Shown: positions 43,935-51,703 of the stretch, one piece after another
How positions within the stretch are numbered: position 1 is the stretch's first letter
Layout: every line of letters starts with the position of its first letter
Assembly: GCF_004216555.1 (NCBI RefSeq)
Contig: NZ_SGWQ01000001.1
Coordinates: forward strand, 62,001-126,000
Length of the DNA stretch: 64,000 nt
Source of the DNA: Herbihabitans rhizosphaerae
GTDB lineage: Bacteria; Actinomycetota; Actinomycetes; Mycobacteriales; Pseudonocardiaceae
Direction of reading: 5' to 3'
The notes under the pieces: generated by a model
What the model was told of the DNA's origin: nothing
The model's database searches: none
The model's input: the letters and a program-made list of their open reading frames with translations, nothing else
Made by a program: the position numbers and the translations under genes

Positions 43935-45032
43935 CTAGCTACCCGTGGGATTGGGCCAGGCGTTCGGCTTGCACACCTTGCCGTCCGCCTTGACCTTGTC
44001 CTTGTTGCTCGGCTCCACCTGGTTCAGCAGCGCCACGTAGTTGTTGGCCACGCCGAAGGTCTGCTGCATCATCACCGGGGCCAGCGCGCCGTTGTTGCCG
44101 CAGCCGAGGTGCCCCTGCCCGAACGCGTGGCCCACCTCGTGGTTGATCGCGTACTGCTTGTACCCGAGCTGGTCGCCGCTGAACGCCAGCGCGCCGCGCA
44201 CCCAGCGGGCCAGGTTGATCACCACGCGGTCGTCCACGCGGTTGTAGCAGGACGACTCGTACTGGATCCGGTGGCCGCACAGGTTGTCCCGGTGCGCCGT
44301 GCCCGGCGTAGTGAGGCTGATCCGGAAGTCCGGCTTGGTGTTGCCGTCCACCCGCTGCACGGACACCTGGCCGCTGCGCGCCCAGCCGCGCGGCTCGGCC
44401 AGCGTCGAGTCGACCAGCTTGGCGAAGCCGTCGTCACCACCGAGGGTGGCCACGTCGATGCCGTCCTCGATCTCGATCGCGTACTTGTACAGCTTGCCCG
44501 CGTTGCCGATCCGCGGGCCGGTTCCGGGCACCACGCGCCACGTGTTGGCACCCACCTGGGTGAAGTCGCCGCCGGGCGGCAGGTCGGCGGTCGGGATGTT
44601 CACGTCCAGCGGCGGCGGCGGCTTCTCGGACAGCTGCGTCGAGGACGGCGCGGTCCCGTCACCCGGTGCGCCCGGGGCCGTGCTGCCCGGCGCGTTCGCC
44701 GCGCGCGCGTCCGGCGAGTCGTCACCGGCGATGTCCACGGCCACCAGCGCGGTCAGCACGAGCAGAATCGGCAGCGCGTACACCCGCCAGCCGTACGTGC
44801 CGATCAGACCGGAGACGCCCTGGCGCTTCTGCTTGCGCCTGCGTCCCTTGGGAGGCTTGGGGTTCCACGACGCGGCCAACGGTTCGGCGGTGGTGCGCCG
44901 GCCGCCCGGTTTGTAGCGCTCCTCCTCGCCGAGACGCCGCACCCGAACGGTGCCGGCCGACCCGCGCGGTGCCGCGGACCGGGGACGCTTGCGCACCGCG
45001 CCCCGTCCATCGGCACGGCCGTCCTGGGTCAT
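43935..45032 (-). CDS. DUF3152 membrane-anchored putative metzincin (Rv3207c-like)
   Basis: 365 residues from ATG 45032 (a GTG at 45041 is possible). A basic cytoplasmic N-terminus (RRKQKRQ near 70), one membrane helix (ALPILLVLTALVAVDIA), then an extracytoplasmic domain. It contains NHEVGHAFGQGH at about 285-296, exactly the metzincin zinc consensus HExxHxxGxxH, followed by APVMMQQ as a candidate Met-turn. DUF3152 proteins have been called hypothetical; the motif strongly predicts zinc peptidase activity (inference). Neighbours moeZ and TetR match M. tuberculosis order. Confidence 0.88.
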   Translation of the reverse strand: MTQDGRADGRGAVRKRPRSAAPRGSAGTVRVRRLGEEERYKPGGRRTTAEPLAASWNPKPPKGRRRKQKRQGVSGLIGTYGWRVYALPILLVLTALVAVDIAGDDSPDARAANAPGSTAPGAPGDGTAPSSTQLSEKPPPPLDVNIPTADLPPGGDFTQVGANTWRVVPGTGPRIGNAGKLYKYAIEIEDGIDVATLGGDDGFAKLVDSTLAEPRGWARSGQVSVQRVDGNTKPDFRISLTTPGTAHRDNLCGHRIQYESSCYNRVDDRVVINLARWVRGALAFSGDQLGYKQYAINHEVGHAFGQGHLGCGNNGALAPVMMQQTFGVANNYVALLNQVEPSNKDKVKADGKVCKPNAWPNPTGS

Positions 45033-45093
45033 CGGAGCCACGTGGAACAGGGTGCCATATGACCCAGCGGTGAGCAGTCAGCCACGACGAGTA

Positions 45094-46119
45094 TCACCAT
45101 TCGCCGCGCTCCACGGCCTCCCACATGCCGAGGACGGCGCGCGCCACGGTCACCGGGCGCTCCATCTGCGCGACGTGGCCGGTACGCGGCAGCACGAGCA
45201 TCCGCCCGCGCGGGAACGTGCTGGCGGTGCGGTCCGCCTTGCGCACGGTCACCAGGCGGTCGTCGGTGCCCCACACCACCAGGGTCGGGGCGTTGATCGT
45301 GCGCGCCACCGTCCACAGCGACCGGGAGCGCGGGACCAGCCACGACCTGATCAGCCCGACCGTGCTGCTGGCCAGCGCCGGGCCGGCCCACTTGTGATTC
45401 TGCAGCTCGGTGAAGTGCTCGACCGCCTCGGCGATCCGCGCCTCGGACACCGTGCTCGCATCCGCGTAGCACAGCTCCAGCACCTGCATGACCCGCTCGC
45501 GCGGGGTGAGCTGGGCCATCGCGCGACGAAAACGGGCGCCCACCACCGGCATGAAGGCCAGCGGCAGCCGAGGGTCGGACACCCGGCGGATGTTGGGCCG
45601 CAGATCGGGCACCGCCGGGGAGATCAGGGTGAGCGTGCGCACCAGGTCCGGCACCCGCGCGGCGAGCAGGATGGCGATCGCGCCGCCCATCGAGTTGCCG
45701 AGCAGGTGCACCGGGCCGCGGTCCAACCCGCGCACGAAGTCGGCGAGCAGGGCGGCGCTGGCCTCCGGCGTGTACGGGTGGCTCTTGTCGGGCACCGAGC
45801 GTCCCGAGCCGGGCAGGTCGACGGACAGCCCGTCGGCCTGTCCGGAGAGCTGACCGGCCAGGTCGGTCCAGTTCGTCGAGGAGCCGCCGAGACCGTGCAC
45901 GAACAGCGCTGTCGTGCCGTCCGGGCCGGCCGTGTGCCGCACGTGCAGCCGCACGCCCCCGGCTTGCATCTGCTCGCCCGGCCACGCCGGGATCGACGTG
46001 TCCAGCGGCGGCAACGCGGTCGTTGACAGGGGCACATGGGTCAACGGCGCTCTGACGACGGTGCGATTGTCGGTACCGTCGCCACCGAGGCGCGAGACCG
46101 AGGAGACGGTGGTGGTCAC
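45094..46119 (-). CDS. Alpha/beta hydrolase
   Basis: 341 residues, GTG start at 46119. ALFVHGLGGSSTNW is the oxyanion motif, LLGNSMGGAIA the nucleophile elbow, Asp in WGTDDRLVTV and His in RTGHVAQMERP. N-terminal 60 residues are disordered-like. Divergent from the TetR gene at 46242 and probably controlled by it. Substrate unknown; the pattern fits ester, lactone or thioester hydrolases. Confidence 0.9.
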   Translation of the reverse strand: MTTTVSSVSRLGGDGTDNRTVVRAPLTHVPLSTTALPPLDTSIPAWPGEQMQAGGVRLHVRHTAGPDGTTALFVHGLGGSSTNWTDLAGQLSGQADGLSVDLPGSGRSVPDKSHPYTPEASAALLADFVRGLDRGPVHLLGNSMGGAIAILLAARVPDLVRTLTLISPAVPDLRPNIRRVSDPRLPLAFMPVVGARFRRAMAQLTPRERVMQVLELCYADASTVSEARIAEAVEHFTELQNHKWAGPALASSTVGLIRSWLVPRSRSLWTVARTINAPTLVVWGTDDRLVTVRKADRTASTFPRGRMLVLPRTGHVAQMERPVTVARAVLGMWEAVERGEW

Positions 46120-46163
46120 CAGACCAGTGTGCCCTCTGAGAGCCCGGGGCATCGGATTTCCGC

Positions 46164-46175
46164 TACCCGCGAGTA
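46164..46175. promoter_or_regulatory. Possible TetR operator
   Basis: TACCCGCGAGTA is palindromic at 10 of 12 bases and lies midway in the 122-bp gap between the divergent hydrolase and TetR starts. Suggestive only: the match is imperfect and there is no second copy. Confidence 0.3.
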
Positions 46176-46241
46176 AGGTCGACTCACCGTCCCGTGCCGG
46201 CAACCCTGGCAGGGGTGGCGCGTGACGAGGGTGGAGGCGGT

Positions 46242-46874
46242 ATGTCGGAGACGGTGCAGCAGAACGGACAGGCGACGCGGGGGGCCAGACTCCCGAGGAC
46301 GGCGCGGCGGGCACAACTGCTCGACGCCGCGCAGGACGTGTTCGCCGCCAACGGCTACCACGCCGCGGCGATGGACGAGATCGCCGAGCGGGCCGGGGTC
46401 AGCAAACCTGTTCTGTACCAACACTTCCCTGGCAAGCTCGAGTTGTACCTCGCGCTGCTGGAGAGCCATGTCGACGAGCTGATCGCCCGCGTGCGCAACG
46501 CGATGGAGTCCACCACCGACAACAAGCAGCGGGTGCGCGCCGCGGTCACCGCGTACTTCGACTTCGTGGACGGCGAGAGCCAGGCGTTCCGGCTGGTGTT
46601 CGAGTCCGACCTGCGCGGCGAGCCGGCCGTGCGGGACGCGGTCGAGCGGGCCACGAACGCCAGCGTGGAGGCGATCACCCAGACGATCATCGCCGACGCC
46701 GGGCTGGACGCCGATCGCGCACGGCTGCTCGCCGTCGGCCTGGTCGGCGTCAGTCAGGTGACCGCGCGGTCCTGGCTCGCCGACGAGCGGCCGATCGCCA
46801 AGCAGGACGCGATCGACCTGATCTCGAACCTGGGGTGGAGGGGCATCGGCGGCGGCTTCCCGCTGCAGCACTGA
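46242..46874 (+). CDS. TetR-family regulator (Rv3208-like)
   Basis: 210 residues from ATG 46242 with GGAGG four bases ahead. HTH RRAQLLDAAQDVFAANGYHAAAMDEIAERAGVSKPVLYQHFPGKLELY in residues 23-70, followed by ligand-binding helices (VRAAVTAYFDFVDGESQAF). Its position after the DUF3152 gene matches Rv3208. Likely represses the divergent hydrolase and itself. The ligand is unknown. Confidence 0.92.
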   Translation: MSETVQQNGQATRGARLPRTARRAQLLDAAQDVFAANGYHAAAMDEIAERAGVSKPVLYQHFPGKLELYLALLESHVDELIARVRNAMESTTDNKQRVRAAVTAYFDFVDGESQAFRLVFESDLRGEPAVRDAVERATNASVEAITQTIIADAGLDADRARLLAVGLVGVSQVTARSWLADERPIAKQDAIDLISNLGWRGIGGGFPLQH

Positions 46875-46887
46875 GGCCTCGCCGCGG

Positions 46888-47796
46888 TCAAGCCGTCTTG
46901 CGGACCTTCGCCGTGGTGACCGCGGTGATCAGGCGCACGAGTTGGTCGGCGACCTCGGGAGTGCGCTCGTAGGTCAGCATGTGGCCCGCGCCGGGGTAGA
47001 CCACGAAGTCCGCGTCCGGCAGGTCGGCGGCGATCTGACGGGCGTGCGACACCGGTGTCAGCCGGTCCCGTGTGCCGGCGAGCACCACCGCGGGAATTCC
47101 CGAGAACGCGGCGATCGCGGCAGGGCGGTTGTGCACGCCCATCGAGTTGCGCATTGAGACCATGCTGGCCGGGTGGCATTTTCCGATCTGCGCGGCGGTG
47201 TCGATCACGTCGAGGCGGTTGGCCTTCCTGCCGAACACCAGCCATCGGATGAACGGGCGGACGACGGCCGGCGGGTTGGCGAGCAGCTGTCCCCTGCGCA
47301 GTCTCGCCAACCCCCGGTTCACCAGCGCCTCCAGGTAGAGCACCGGAGCCGCGAGCCAGGTCGGCAGGCCGAGCGTCAAGCTGGTCATGTCGCACGAGGT
47401 CGCCACGAACGCCGTGCCCGCGATCCGGTCACGCACCAGCTCGGGGTGCCGCTCGGCCAGCGCGAACATGGTCATGCCGCCCATCGAGTGCCCGGCCAGC
47501 ACGACCGGGCCGTCCGGCACCCGCTCGGTGATCAGCTCGGCGAGGTCGTCGGCGAGCTGTTCGAGCGTCCCCGCGCCGGGTCTGGCCGGGTCGGAGCCGC
47601 CGTGACCTCGATGGTCGTATTGGACAACTCGCACCCGCGACCCGAACGCGCCGGCGATCAGCGCGACGACCCGCTCCCACGAGGTGTGGTCCAGCGTCCA
47701 GCCGTGCGTGATCACGAGCGTCGCCTCGGCCTGCCCGTGCGGGTCGGAGTCCCGCACGAGCAGCGTCGTCCCGTCGCCGGTGACGAACATGGTCAC
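46888..47796 (-). CDS. Alpha/beta hydrolase, AurF-linked
   Basis: 302 residues from GTG 47796, which overlaps the upstream stop (GTGA); ATG 47790 also possible. ATLVITHGWTLDHTSW, LAGHSMGGMTMFAL, AGTRDRLTPV and YPGAGHMLTYERTP give the oxyanion, Ser, Asp and His. Translationally coupled to an AurF-type oxygenase gene and ends 13 bp from the convergent TetR gene. A role in the same reaction sequence as the oxygenase is inferred. Confidence 0.9.
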   Translation of the reverse strand: MTMFVTGDGTTLLVRDSDPHGQAEATLVITHGWTLDHTSWERVVALIAGAFGSRVRVVQYDHRGHGGSDPARPGAGTLEQLADDLAELITERVPDGPVVLAGHSMGGMTMFALAERHPELVRDRIAGTAFVATSCDMTSLTLGLPTWLAAPVLYLEALVNRGLARLRRGQLLANPPAVVRPFIRWLVFGRKANRLDVIDTAAQIGKCHPASMVSMRNSMGVHNRPAAIAAFSGIPAVVLAGTRDRLTPVSHARQIAADLPDADFVVYPGAGHMLTYERTPEVADQLVRLITAVTTAKVRKTA

Positions 47797-48704
47797 TTCG
47801 GCAGCAGCATCGACCGGCGCCAGAACACCATGCCGGGCCCGCCGACCAGGTCGGCCTCGCGCAGGAACCCGACCACGCGCTCGCCCCAGTAGCGGATTGT
47901 CTCCTGGAAGTGCGGGTTGGCCTTGGCCTGCTTCCAGGCCTCCTTGCGGTCCAGCCCGACCGCCTCGTAGACCTTCGGGTTGATCAGACTGCGGGTGATC
48001 GCGAAGGACACGATCGCGGTGATCAGCCGGTGCCACACCTTGGCCAGGCGGCCGGCCTTGGCCATGCCGGTGACGACCTCCTGGCGCGCGAACGTGACGT
48101 GCCGCGCCTCCTCGAGCACGTGGATCCGGTTGACCATGCGGATCAGCGGCTGGAGGTTCTCGTCGTCCATGTTCTCCCGCTGCATGCGGTCCAGGATCTC
48201 CTCGGCGACCAGCGTGGCGCCGTAGGCGGACGGGCCGCGGGCGATCAGCGGCAGCAGCTTGCCCAGTGTCTTGATCAGCTTCGGCGGACCGTACGCGGGC
48301 ACGCCGAACTTGCTGATCGCCTTGGCGAACATGGTGGAGTGGCGGCACTCGTCGGCGATCTCGGCCAGCGCGTACTGCACGTGGTTGCTGGTCGGGTCGT
48401 GCCGGTAGACGTCCTTGAGCAGCATCTGCATGAGCAGGACCTCGAAGAACACGCCGTTGCTCGCGGTACTGGCGGCCTCGTGCTTGCCCAGCTCGATCCG
48501 CTGCTCGGGGGTCATCGTCTCCCACAGCGGGGTGCCGTAGAGGGAGACGCGCTCCTCCTGCTGGTACAGCTTGTCGGCCGGCACGGGCGCGTTCCAGTCG
48601 ATGTCGACCAGCGGGTCGTAGAACTTGTCGGCCGAGGATTTGAGCAACCTGCCCGCGGTCTTCTCCCGGTCCGCTACCTTGGCGACCTGCACAGCGCGGC
48701 TCAT
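47793..48704 (-). CDS. AurF-type diiron oxygenase
   Basis: 303 residues. Ligand-bearing helices: ALAEIADECRHSTMFAKAI (E..ExxH), LVAEEILDRMQREN and VLEEARHVTFARQEV (ExxRH), in the order of AurF/CmlI N-oxygenases (PF11583 type). Known members oxidise arylamines to nitro compounds; many actinobacterial homologs have unknown substrates. Divergent from a TetR gene with a perfect palindrome between them, and coupled to a hydrolase downstream. CGAGGAGG occurs ten bases before the ATG at 48704. Confidence 0.88.
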   Translation of the reverse strand: MSRAVQVAKVADREKTAGRLLKSSADKFYDPLVDIDWNAPVPADKLYQQEERVSLYGTPLWETMTPEQRIELGKHEAASTASNGVFFEVLLMQMLLKDVYRHDPTSNHVQYALAEIADECRHSTMFAKAISKFGVPAYGPPKLIKTLGKLLPLIARGPSAYGATLVAEEILDRMQRENMDDENLQPLIRMVNRIHVLEEARHVTFARQEVVTGMAKAGRLAKVWHRLITAIVSFAITRSLINPKVYEAVGLDRKEAWKQAKANPHFQETIRYWGERVVGFLREADLVGGPGMVFWRRSMLLPK

Positions 48705-48749
48705 CGTCGAGTCCTCCTCGTGCTCGCTGCGTGCTGACGACAGCTAAGC

Positions 48750-48764
48750 GTTACCTCGGGTAAC
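48750..48764. promoter_or_regulatory. Perfect palindromic operator, divergent AurF/TetR genes
   Basis: GTTACC-TCG-GGTAAC, with a degenerate second half-site pair (GTTAC..GGTAGC, 48766-48780) just beside. Lies 46 bases from the AurF start and 17 from the TetR start, so both genes would be repressed by the TetR at 48781. Confidence 0.72.
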
Positions 48765-48780
48765 AGTTACTTCTGGTAGC

Positions 48781-49539
48781 ATGAACGCCATGGCGGACGG
48801 TGTCAAGCGTCACGGACGTGAACAGGGGTCGGGCGACGCACGGCGGGAACGCTGGCGGACTCACCGCGCGGCTCGCCGGGAGGAATTCGTGGAGGCCGCG
48901 CTGCGCGCGCTGGACAAACACGGGCCCGATCTCGGCATGGAACACGTGGCCGCGGAGGCCGGTGTCACCAAGCCGGTGCTCTACCGCCACTTCACCGACA
49001 AGGCCGACCTGTTCCTGGCACTGGGCCATCGCGGCACCGAGATCCTGTTCGACCGGCTGATCCCGGCGCTGAACAACGAGACCGCGCCGCTGCCCCGGAT
49101 CAGGATGGCGATCGACTCGTTCTTCTCGGTGATCGAGGAGTTCCCGAACCTGTACCGGCTGCTGGTGCGCCGCTCGTTCGCCGAGAAGCCGGTGGACGCG
49201 GACGTGGTGGCCGAGGACAAGGAACTGATCGCCGCCGGGCTGACCGCCCTGCTCGGCGACTACATGCGCGCGTTCGACCTGGACTCCGGGGCGGCCGAGC
49301 CGTGGTCGCACGGCATCGTCGGCCTGGTGCAGAACGTCGGCGAGTGGTGGCTGGAGCGCAGGACGATGAGCCGCGAGGCCGTCGTGGAGTACCTCACCCA
49401 GCTGATCTGGGCGGCGATCGACGGGATCCTGCGGCAGAAGGGCGTCATCGTCGACCCGACCAAGCCGCTCGAGGTGAACAAGGTGATCAAGATGTCGCCC
49501 GCCGGCGGCGACGCGGAAGCGAGCGGAGGCTCCCGATGA
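48781..49539 (+). CDS. TetR-family regulator of the AurF-like gene set
   Basis: 252 residues, ATG 48781. HTH in residues 30-80 (REEFVEAALRALDKHGPDLGMEHVAAEAGVTKPVLYRHFTDKADLF). The ligand-binding part has VVEYLTQLIWAAIDGIL. Overlaps DUF4873 gene by ATGA. Divergent from AurF; the palindrome between them is the natural operator. Confidence 0.92.
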   Translation: MNAMADGVKRHGREQGSGDARRERWRTHRAARREEFVEAALRALDKHGPDLGMEHVAAEAGVTKPVLYRHFTDKADLFLALGHRGTEILFDRLIPALNNETAPLPRIRMAIDSFFSVIEEFPNLYRLLVRRSFAEKPVDADVVAEDKELIAAGLTALLGDYMRAFDLDSGAAEPWSHGIVGLVQNVGEWWLERRTMSREAVVEYLTQLIWAAIDGILRQKGVIVDPTKPLEVNKVIKMSPAGGDAEASGGSR

Positions 49540-49862
49540 CCGACACGCACGACGACCACGACGAGGACGGCTACACCGGGCCGGCGACCCTGGTGGTCGG
49601 CGACACCGAGATCGCCGTCGAGGTGGAGCTGCGCGGCCACTTCCAGCCGATCGACGGCTTCTATCGGTGGTACGGCCGGATCGCGACGGATCAGGCGCTG
49701 AGCGCGCTCCTGGCGGGCAAGAAGGCCAAGGCGGTGATCCGCACGCCCGAGGGCGAGGCGAATGGCGAGCTGTCCGACCCCGATCCGTGGGACCGGTACC
49801 GGATCATGGGGACGTCGACACCGCCGTTCGCGGTGCCGACGACCCTGGCCGACGTCGAATAG
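49536..49862 (+). CDS. DUF4873-family protein
   Basis: 108 residues. GYTGPATLVVGDTEIAVEVELRGHFQPIDGFYRWYGRI is the family core; acidic N-terminus (DTHDDHDEDG). DUF4873 occurs alone or fused to monooxygenases and is of unknown role, so linkage with an AurF-type oxygenase regulon fits. Coupled to TetR by ATGA with GGAGG upstream. Ends one base before the convergent DUF3107 gene. Confidence 0.88.
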   Translation: MTDTHDDHDEDGYTGPATLVVGDTEIAVEVELRGHFQPIDGFYRWYGRIATDQALSALLAGKKAKAVIRTPEGEANGELSDPDPWDRYRIMGTSTPPFAVPTTLADVE

Positions 49863-49863
49863 A

Positions 49864-50097
49864 TCAGCCCCTGGTGGCGGCGAAGCCGACCTTGCGGCTG
49901 TCGCTCTTGCCGATCTCCACATAGGCGACGCGGGCGGAGGGCACCACGTACCGGCTGCCCTTCTCGTCCACCAGCGTGAGCGTGCCCTGGGTGTTCTTCA
50001 GCGCGTCGGCGACCAGCGCCTCGACCTCGTCAGGGGTCAGAGTGCTGTTCAGCACGATCTCCCGCGCGGTCTCCGCGACCCCGATCTTTACCTCCAC
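49864..50097 (-). CDS. DUF3107 family protein (TB9.4/Rv3208A-like)
   Basis: 77 residues from GTG 50097, with GGAGGT ahead. VEVKIGVAETAREIVLNSTLTPDEVEALVADAL is the DUF3107 signature; ends with VPSARVAYVEIG. Function unknown; M. tuberculosis homolog is TB9.4. Same genomic neighbourhood as there. Confidence 0.9.
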   Translation of the reverse strand: MEVKIGVAETAREIVLNSTLTPDEVEALVADALKNTQGTLTLVDEKGSRYVVPSARVAYVEIGKSDSRKVGFAATRG

Positions 50098-50171
50098 GCC
50101 GAACCTCCACGTTGTTTGACCAGCGTTCGCACTCACCACAAGGCTAGACGAGCCGCCGTTGTTCCCGACGG

Positions 50172-50744
50172 TCAGCGGTCGAGCAGGAGGAGAGCGAGTT
50201 GACGCGTGTGCTCGAGCGTGACGCCTTTCGTGTTGGTGGTGAGCTCCACGACCTTCCGCTTACCTCGCACCTTGCCGACCACGGCGAGTTTCACACCTCG
50301 AACCAGGGACGACGATTCAGGATCGATACCGAAGGCGGCTCCCTCACCGAGCCCGGGAACCGGCTCGTGCGGGTGCACCGCCGGCGGCTCCGAGTACCGC
50401 TTTGTGAAGGCGCTGTCCAAAAGTCGGTTCAGGTCATCCTGGAACGGGTCCTTGACGACGAAGGTCGCCGAGGAGCGGGGCGCGGAGGACTGACCGTTGT
50501 CGATCGCAAGGTCAACGTCGCAGGAAACCCAGGTCCCTCGTGGATCGTTGAACCCCTCGCGGTACTCCTCGACCCGCTGGCCGGCAAGGATCTTCTCGAT
50601 CTCCGGCTCCTTGCCCCGCAGCGCGTTGCACAGATCCGGGCCCTTCATCGGCGACTGCTCAGGTGGCGCGGCGTCCGTGGACGAACAGCCGCACAGCACA
50701 GCCGCGGCGAGGCAAGGCGCGACGATCTTTCCCCAGAACGACAT
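50172..50744 (-). CDS. Lipoprotein, DUF3558-like
   Basis: 190 residues from ATG 50744 with GGGAG ahead. Signal peptide with lipobox LCGC near residue 20 (AAAVLCGCSSTDAAPP), then a DUF3558-like domain with paired cysteines (DLCNAL, WVSCDVDL) and C-terminal VTLEHTRQLALLLLD. DUF3558 lipoproteins are frequent in Pseudonocardiaceae; the role is unknown. Family assignment by pattern, moderately certain. Confidence 0.75.
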   Translation of the reverse strand: MSFWGKIVAPCLAAAVLCGCSSTDAAPPEQSPMKGPDLCNALRGKEPEIEKILAGQRVEEYREGFNDPRGTWVSCDVDLAIDNGQSSAPRSSATFVVKDPFQDDLNRLLDSAFTKRYSEPPAVHPHEPVPGLGEGAAFGIDPESSSLVRGVKLAVVGKVRGKRKVVELTTNTKGVTLEHTRQLALLLLDR

Positions 50745-50785
50745 GGTGACTCCCAAAGTCAACGGCCCCACGCCGCGGGAGCAGC

Positions 50786-51472
50786 CTAGCCAAGACCCAG
50801 CGCCGCCATGCGCTTACCGTGAGCTTGCTGGAGGCGACGGAACAGGGCGGCGATCGCGGCCAGGTCACCCGAACCGGCGATCAACAGGTCGGCGAGCCCC
50901 TCCCGTTCAGCGGCCACGTATTGCGCCTGGGTGAGTGATTCGCCGAGCAGCCGCCGCCCCCACAGGGTCAACCGGTCCCGCACGGTGCGATCTCGCTCAC
51001 ATGCCGCCCGCACCTCGCGCTCGGCGAACGCGGAGTGACCGGTGTCCGCCAGCACCGTCAACACCAGCTGTTTCGGCTCCTCGTCGAGCCACTCGGCGAT
51101 CTCCCGGTAGAAGTCGGCGGCCAGCCCGTCGCCCACGTACGCCTTCACCAGCGACTCCAGCCAGGACCGTGGCGCGGTGGCCGCGTGCCACGCGTCGAAC
51201 GTCGGCACGAACGGCCGCATCGCCTGCTCGACGGCCTCCCCGTGGTCGGCGAGGAACTTCTCGATCATGGCGAAGTGGCCCATCTCCGCGGCCGCCATCT
51301 CCGACACCGCGGCGCGCCCGCCGAGCGTCGGCGCGTTCCTCGCGTCCTCGGCGAGCCGGTCGAAAGCGGAGAGCTCGCCATAGGCCAGCACGCCGAGCAG
51401 ATCGACCACGCCAGGGGCGAGTGTGGCCCCCGAGTTGGTCCCTGAGTCCGTCACCGGTTCACCGTCGCTCAT
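50786..51472 (-). CDS. Ferritin-like fold protein (Rv3210c-like)
   Basis: 228 residues, ATG 51472. Four-helix diiron-type motifs: [20 protein letters not shown] (Glu), [18 protein letters not shown] (ExxH), FYREIAEWL and [15 protein letters not shown] (Glu/His). Related to MiaE-like ferritin-superfamily proteins; the biological reaction is unknown. Position before the divergent rhlE matches M. tuberculosis. Start chosen because upstream frame lacks a ribosome site. Confidence 0.88.
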   Translation of the reverse strand: MSDGEPVTDSGTNSGATLAPGVVDLLGVLAYGELSAFDRLAEDARNAPTLGGRAAVSEMAAAEMGHFAMIEKFLADHGEAVEQAMRPFVPTFDAWHAATAPRSWLESLVKAYVGDGLAADFYREIAEWLDEEPKQLVLTVLADTGHSAFAEREVRAACERDRTVRDRLTLWGRRLLGESLTQAQYVAAEREGLADLLIAGSGDLAAIAALFRRLQQAHGKRMAALGLG

Positions 51473-51497
51473 GTCGCAAGAGCGTATCGGCACAGCC

Positions 51498-51613
51498 GGG
51501 GAGGTAGACTCCCCCGCGACGCCCGGTTCCCGCGGCCGCGCGGCCCAGAAAGTTGGGCCCGGCAGCGGTGAGCCGAGGTCAGGAGGACCACGGCGACACG
51601 CGTCGCCACGTGG
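51498..51613 (+). other. Hairpin-rich leader ahead of rhlE
   Basis: In the 231-bp divergent gap there are GGGGAG-5 nt-CTCCCC (51498-51514) and a second stem GGCGAC-4 nt-GTCGCC extended by CCAC/GTGG (51588-51613). If transcribed these form a long structured 5' region, as often seen for cold-induced DEAD-box helicases. Promoter not identified; function inferred. Confidence 0.35.
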
Positions 51614-51703
51614 AGGGTGCGTGCACGTCTCTTCGGCTCTCCCGCGCCACCCGAGGGAAACACTCGCGGTGCTGGCACGGTCGAGCGGCCCATCGCAGGC
51701 AGT

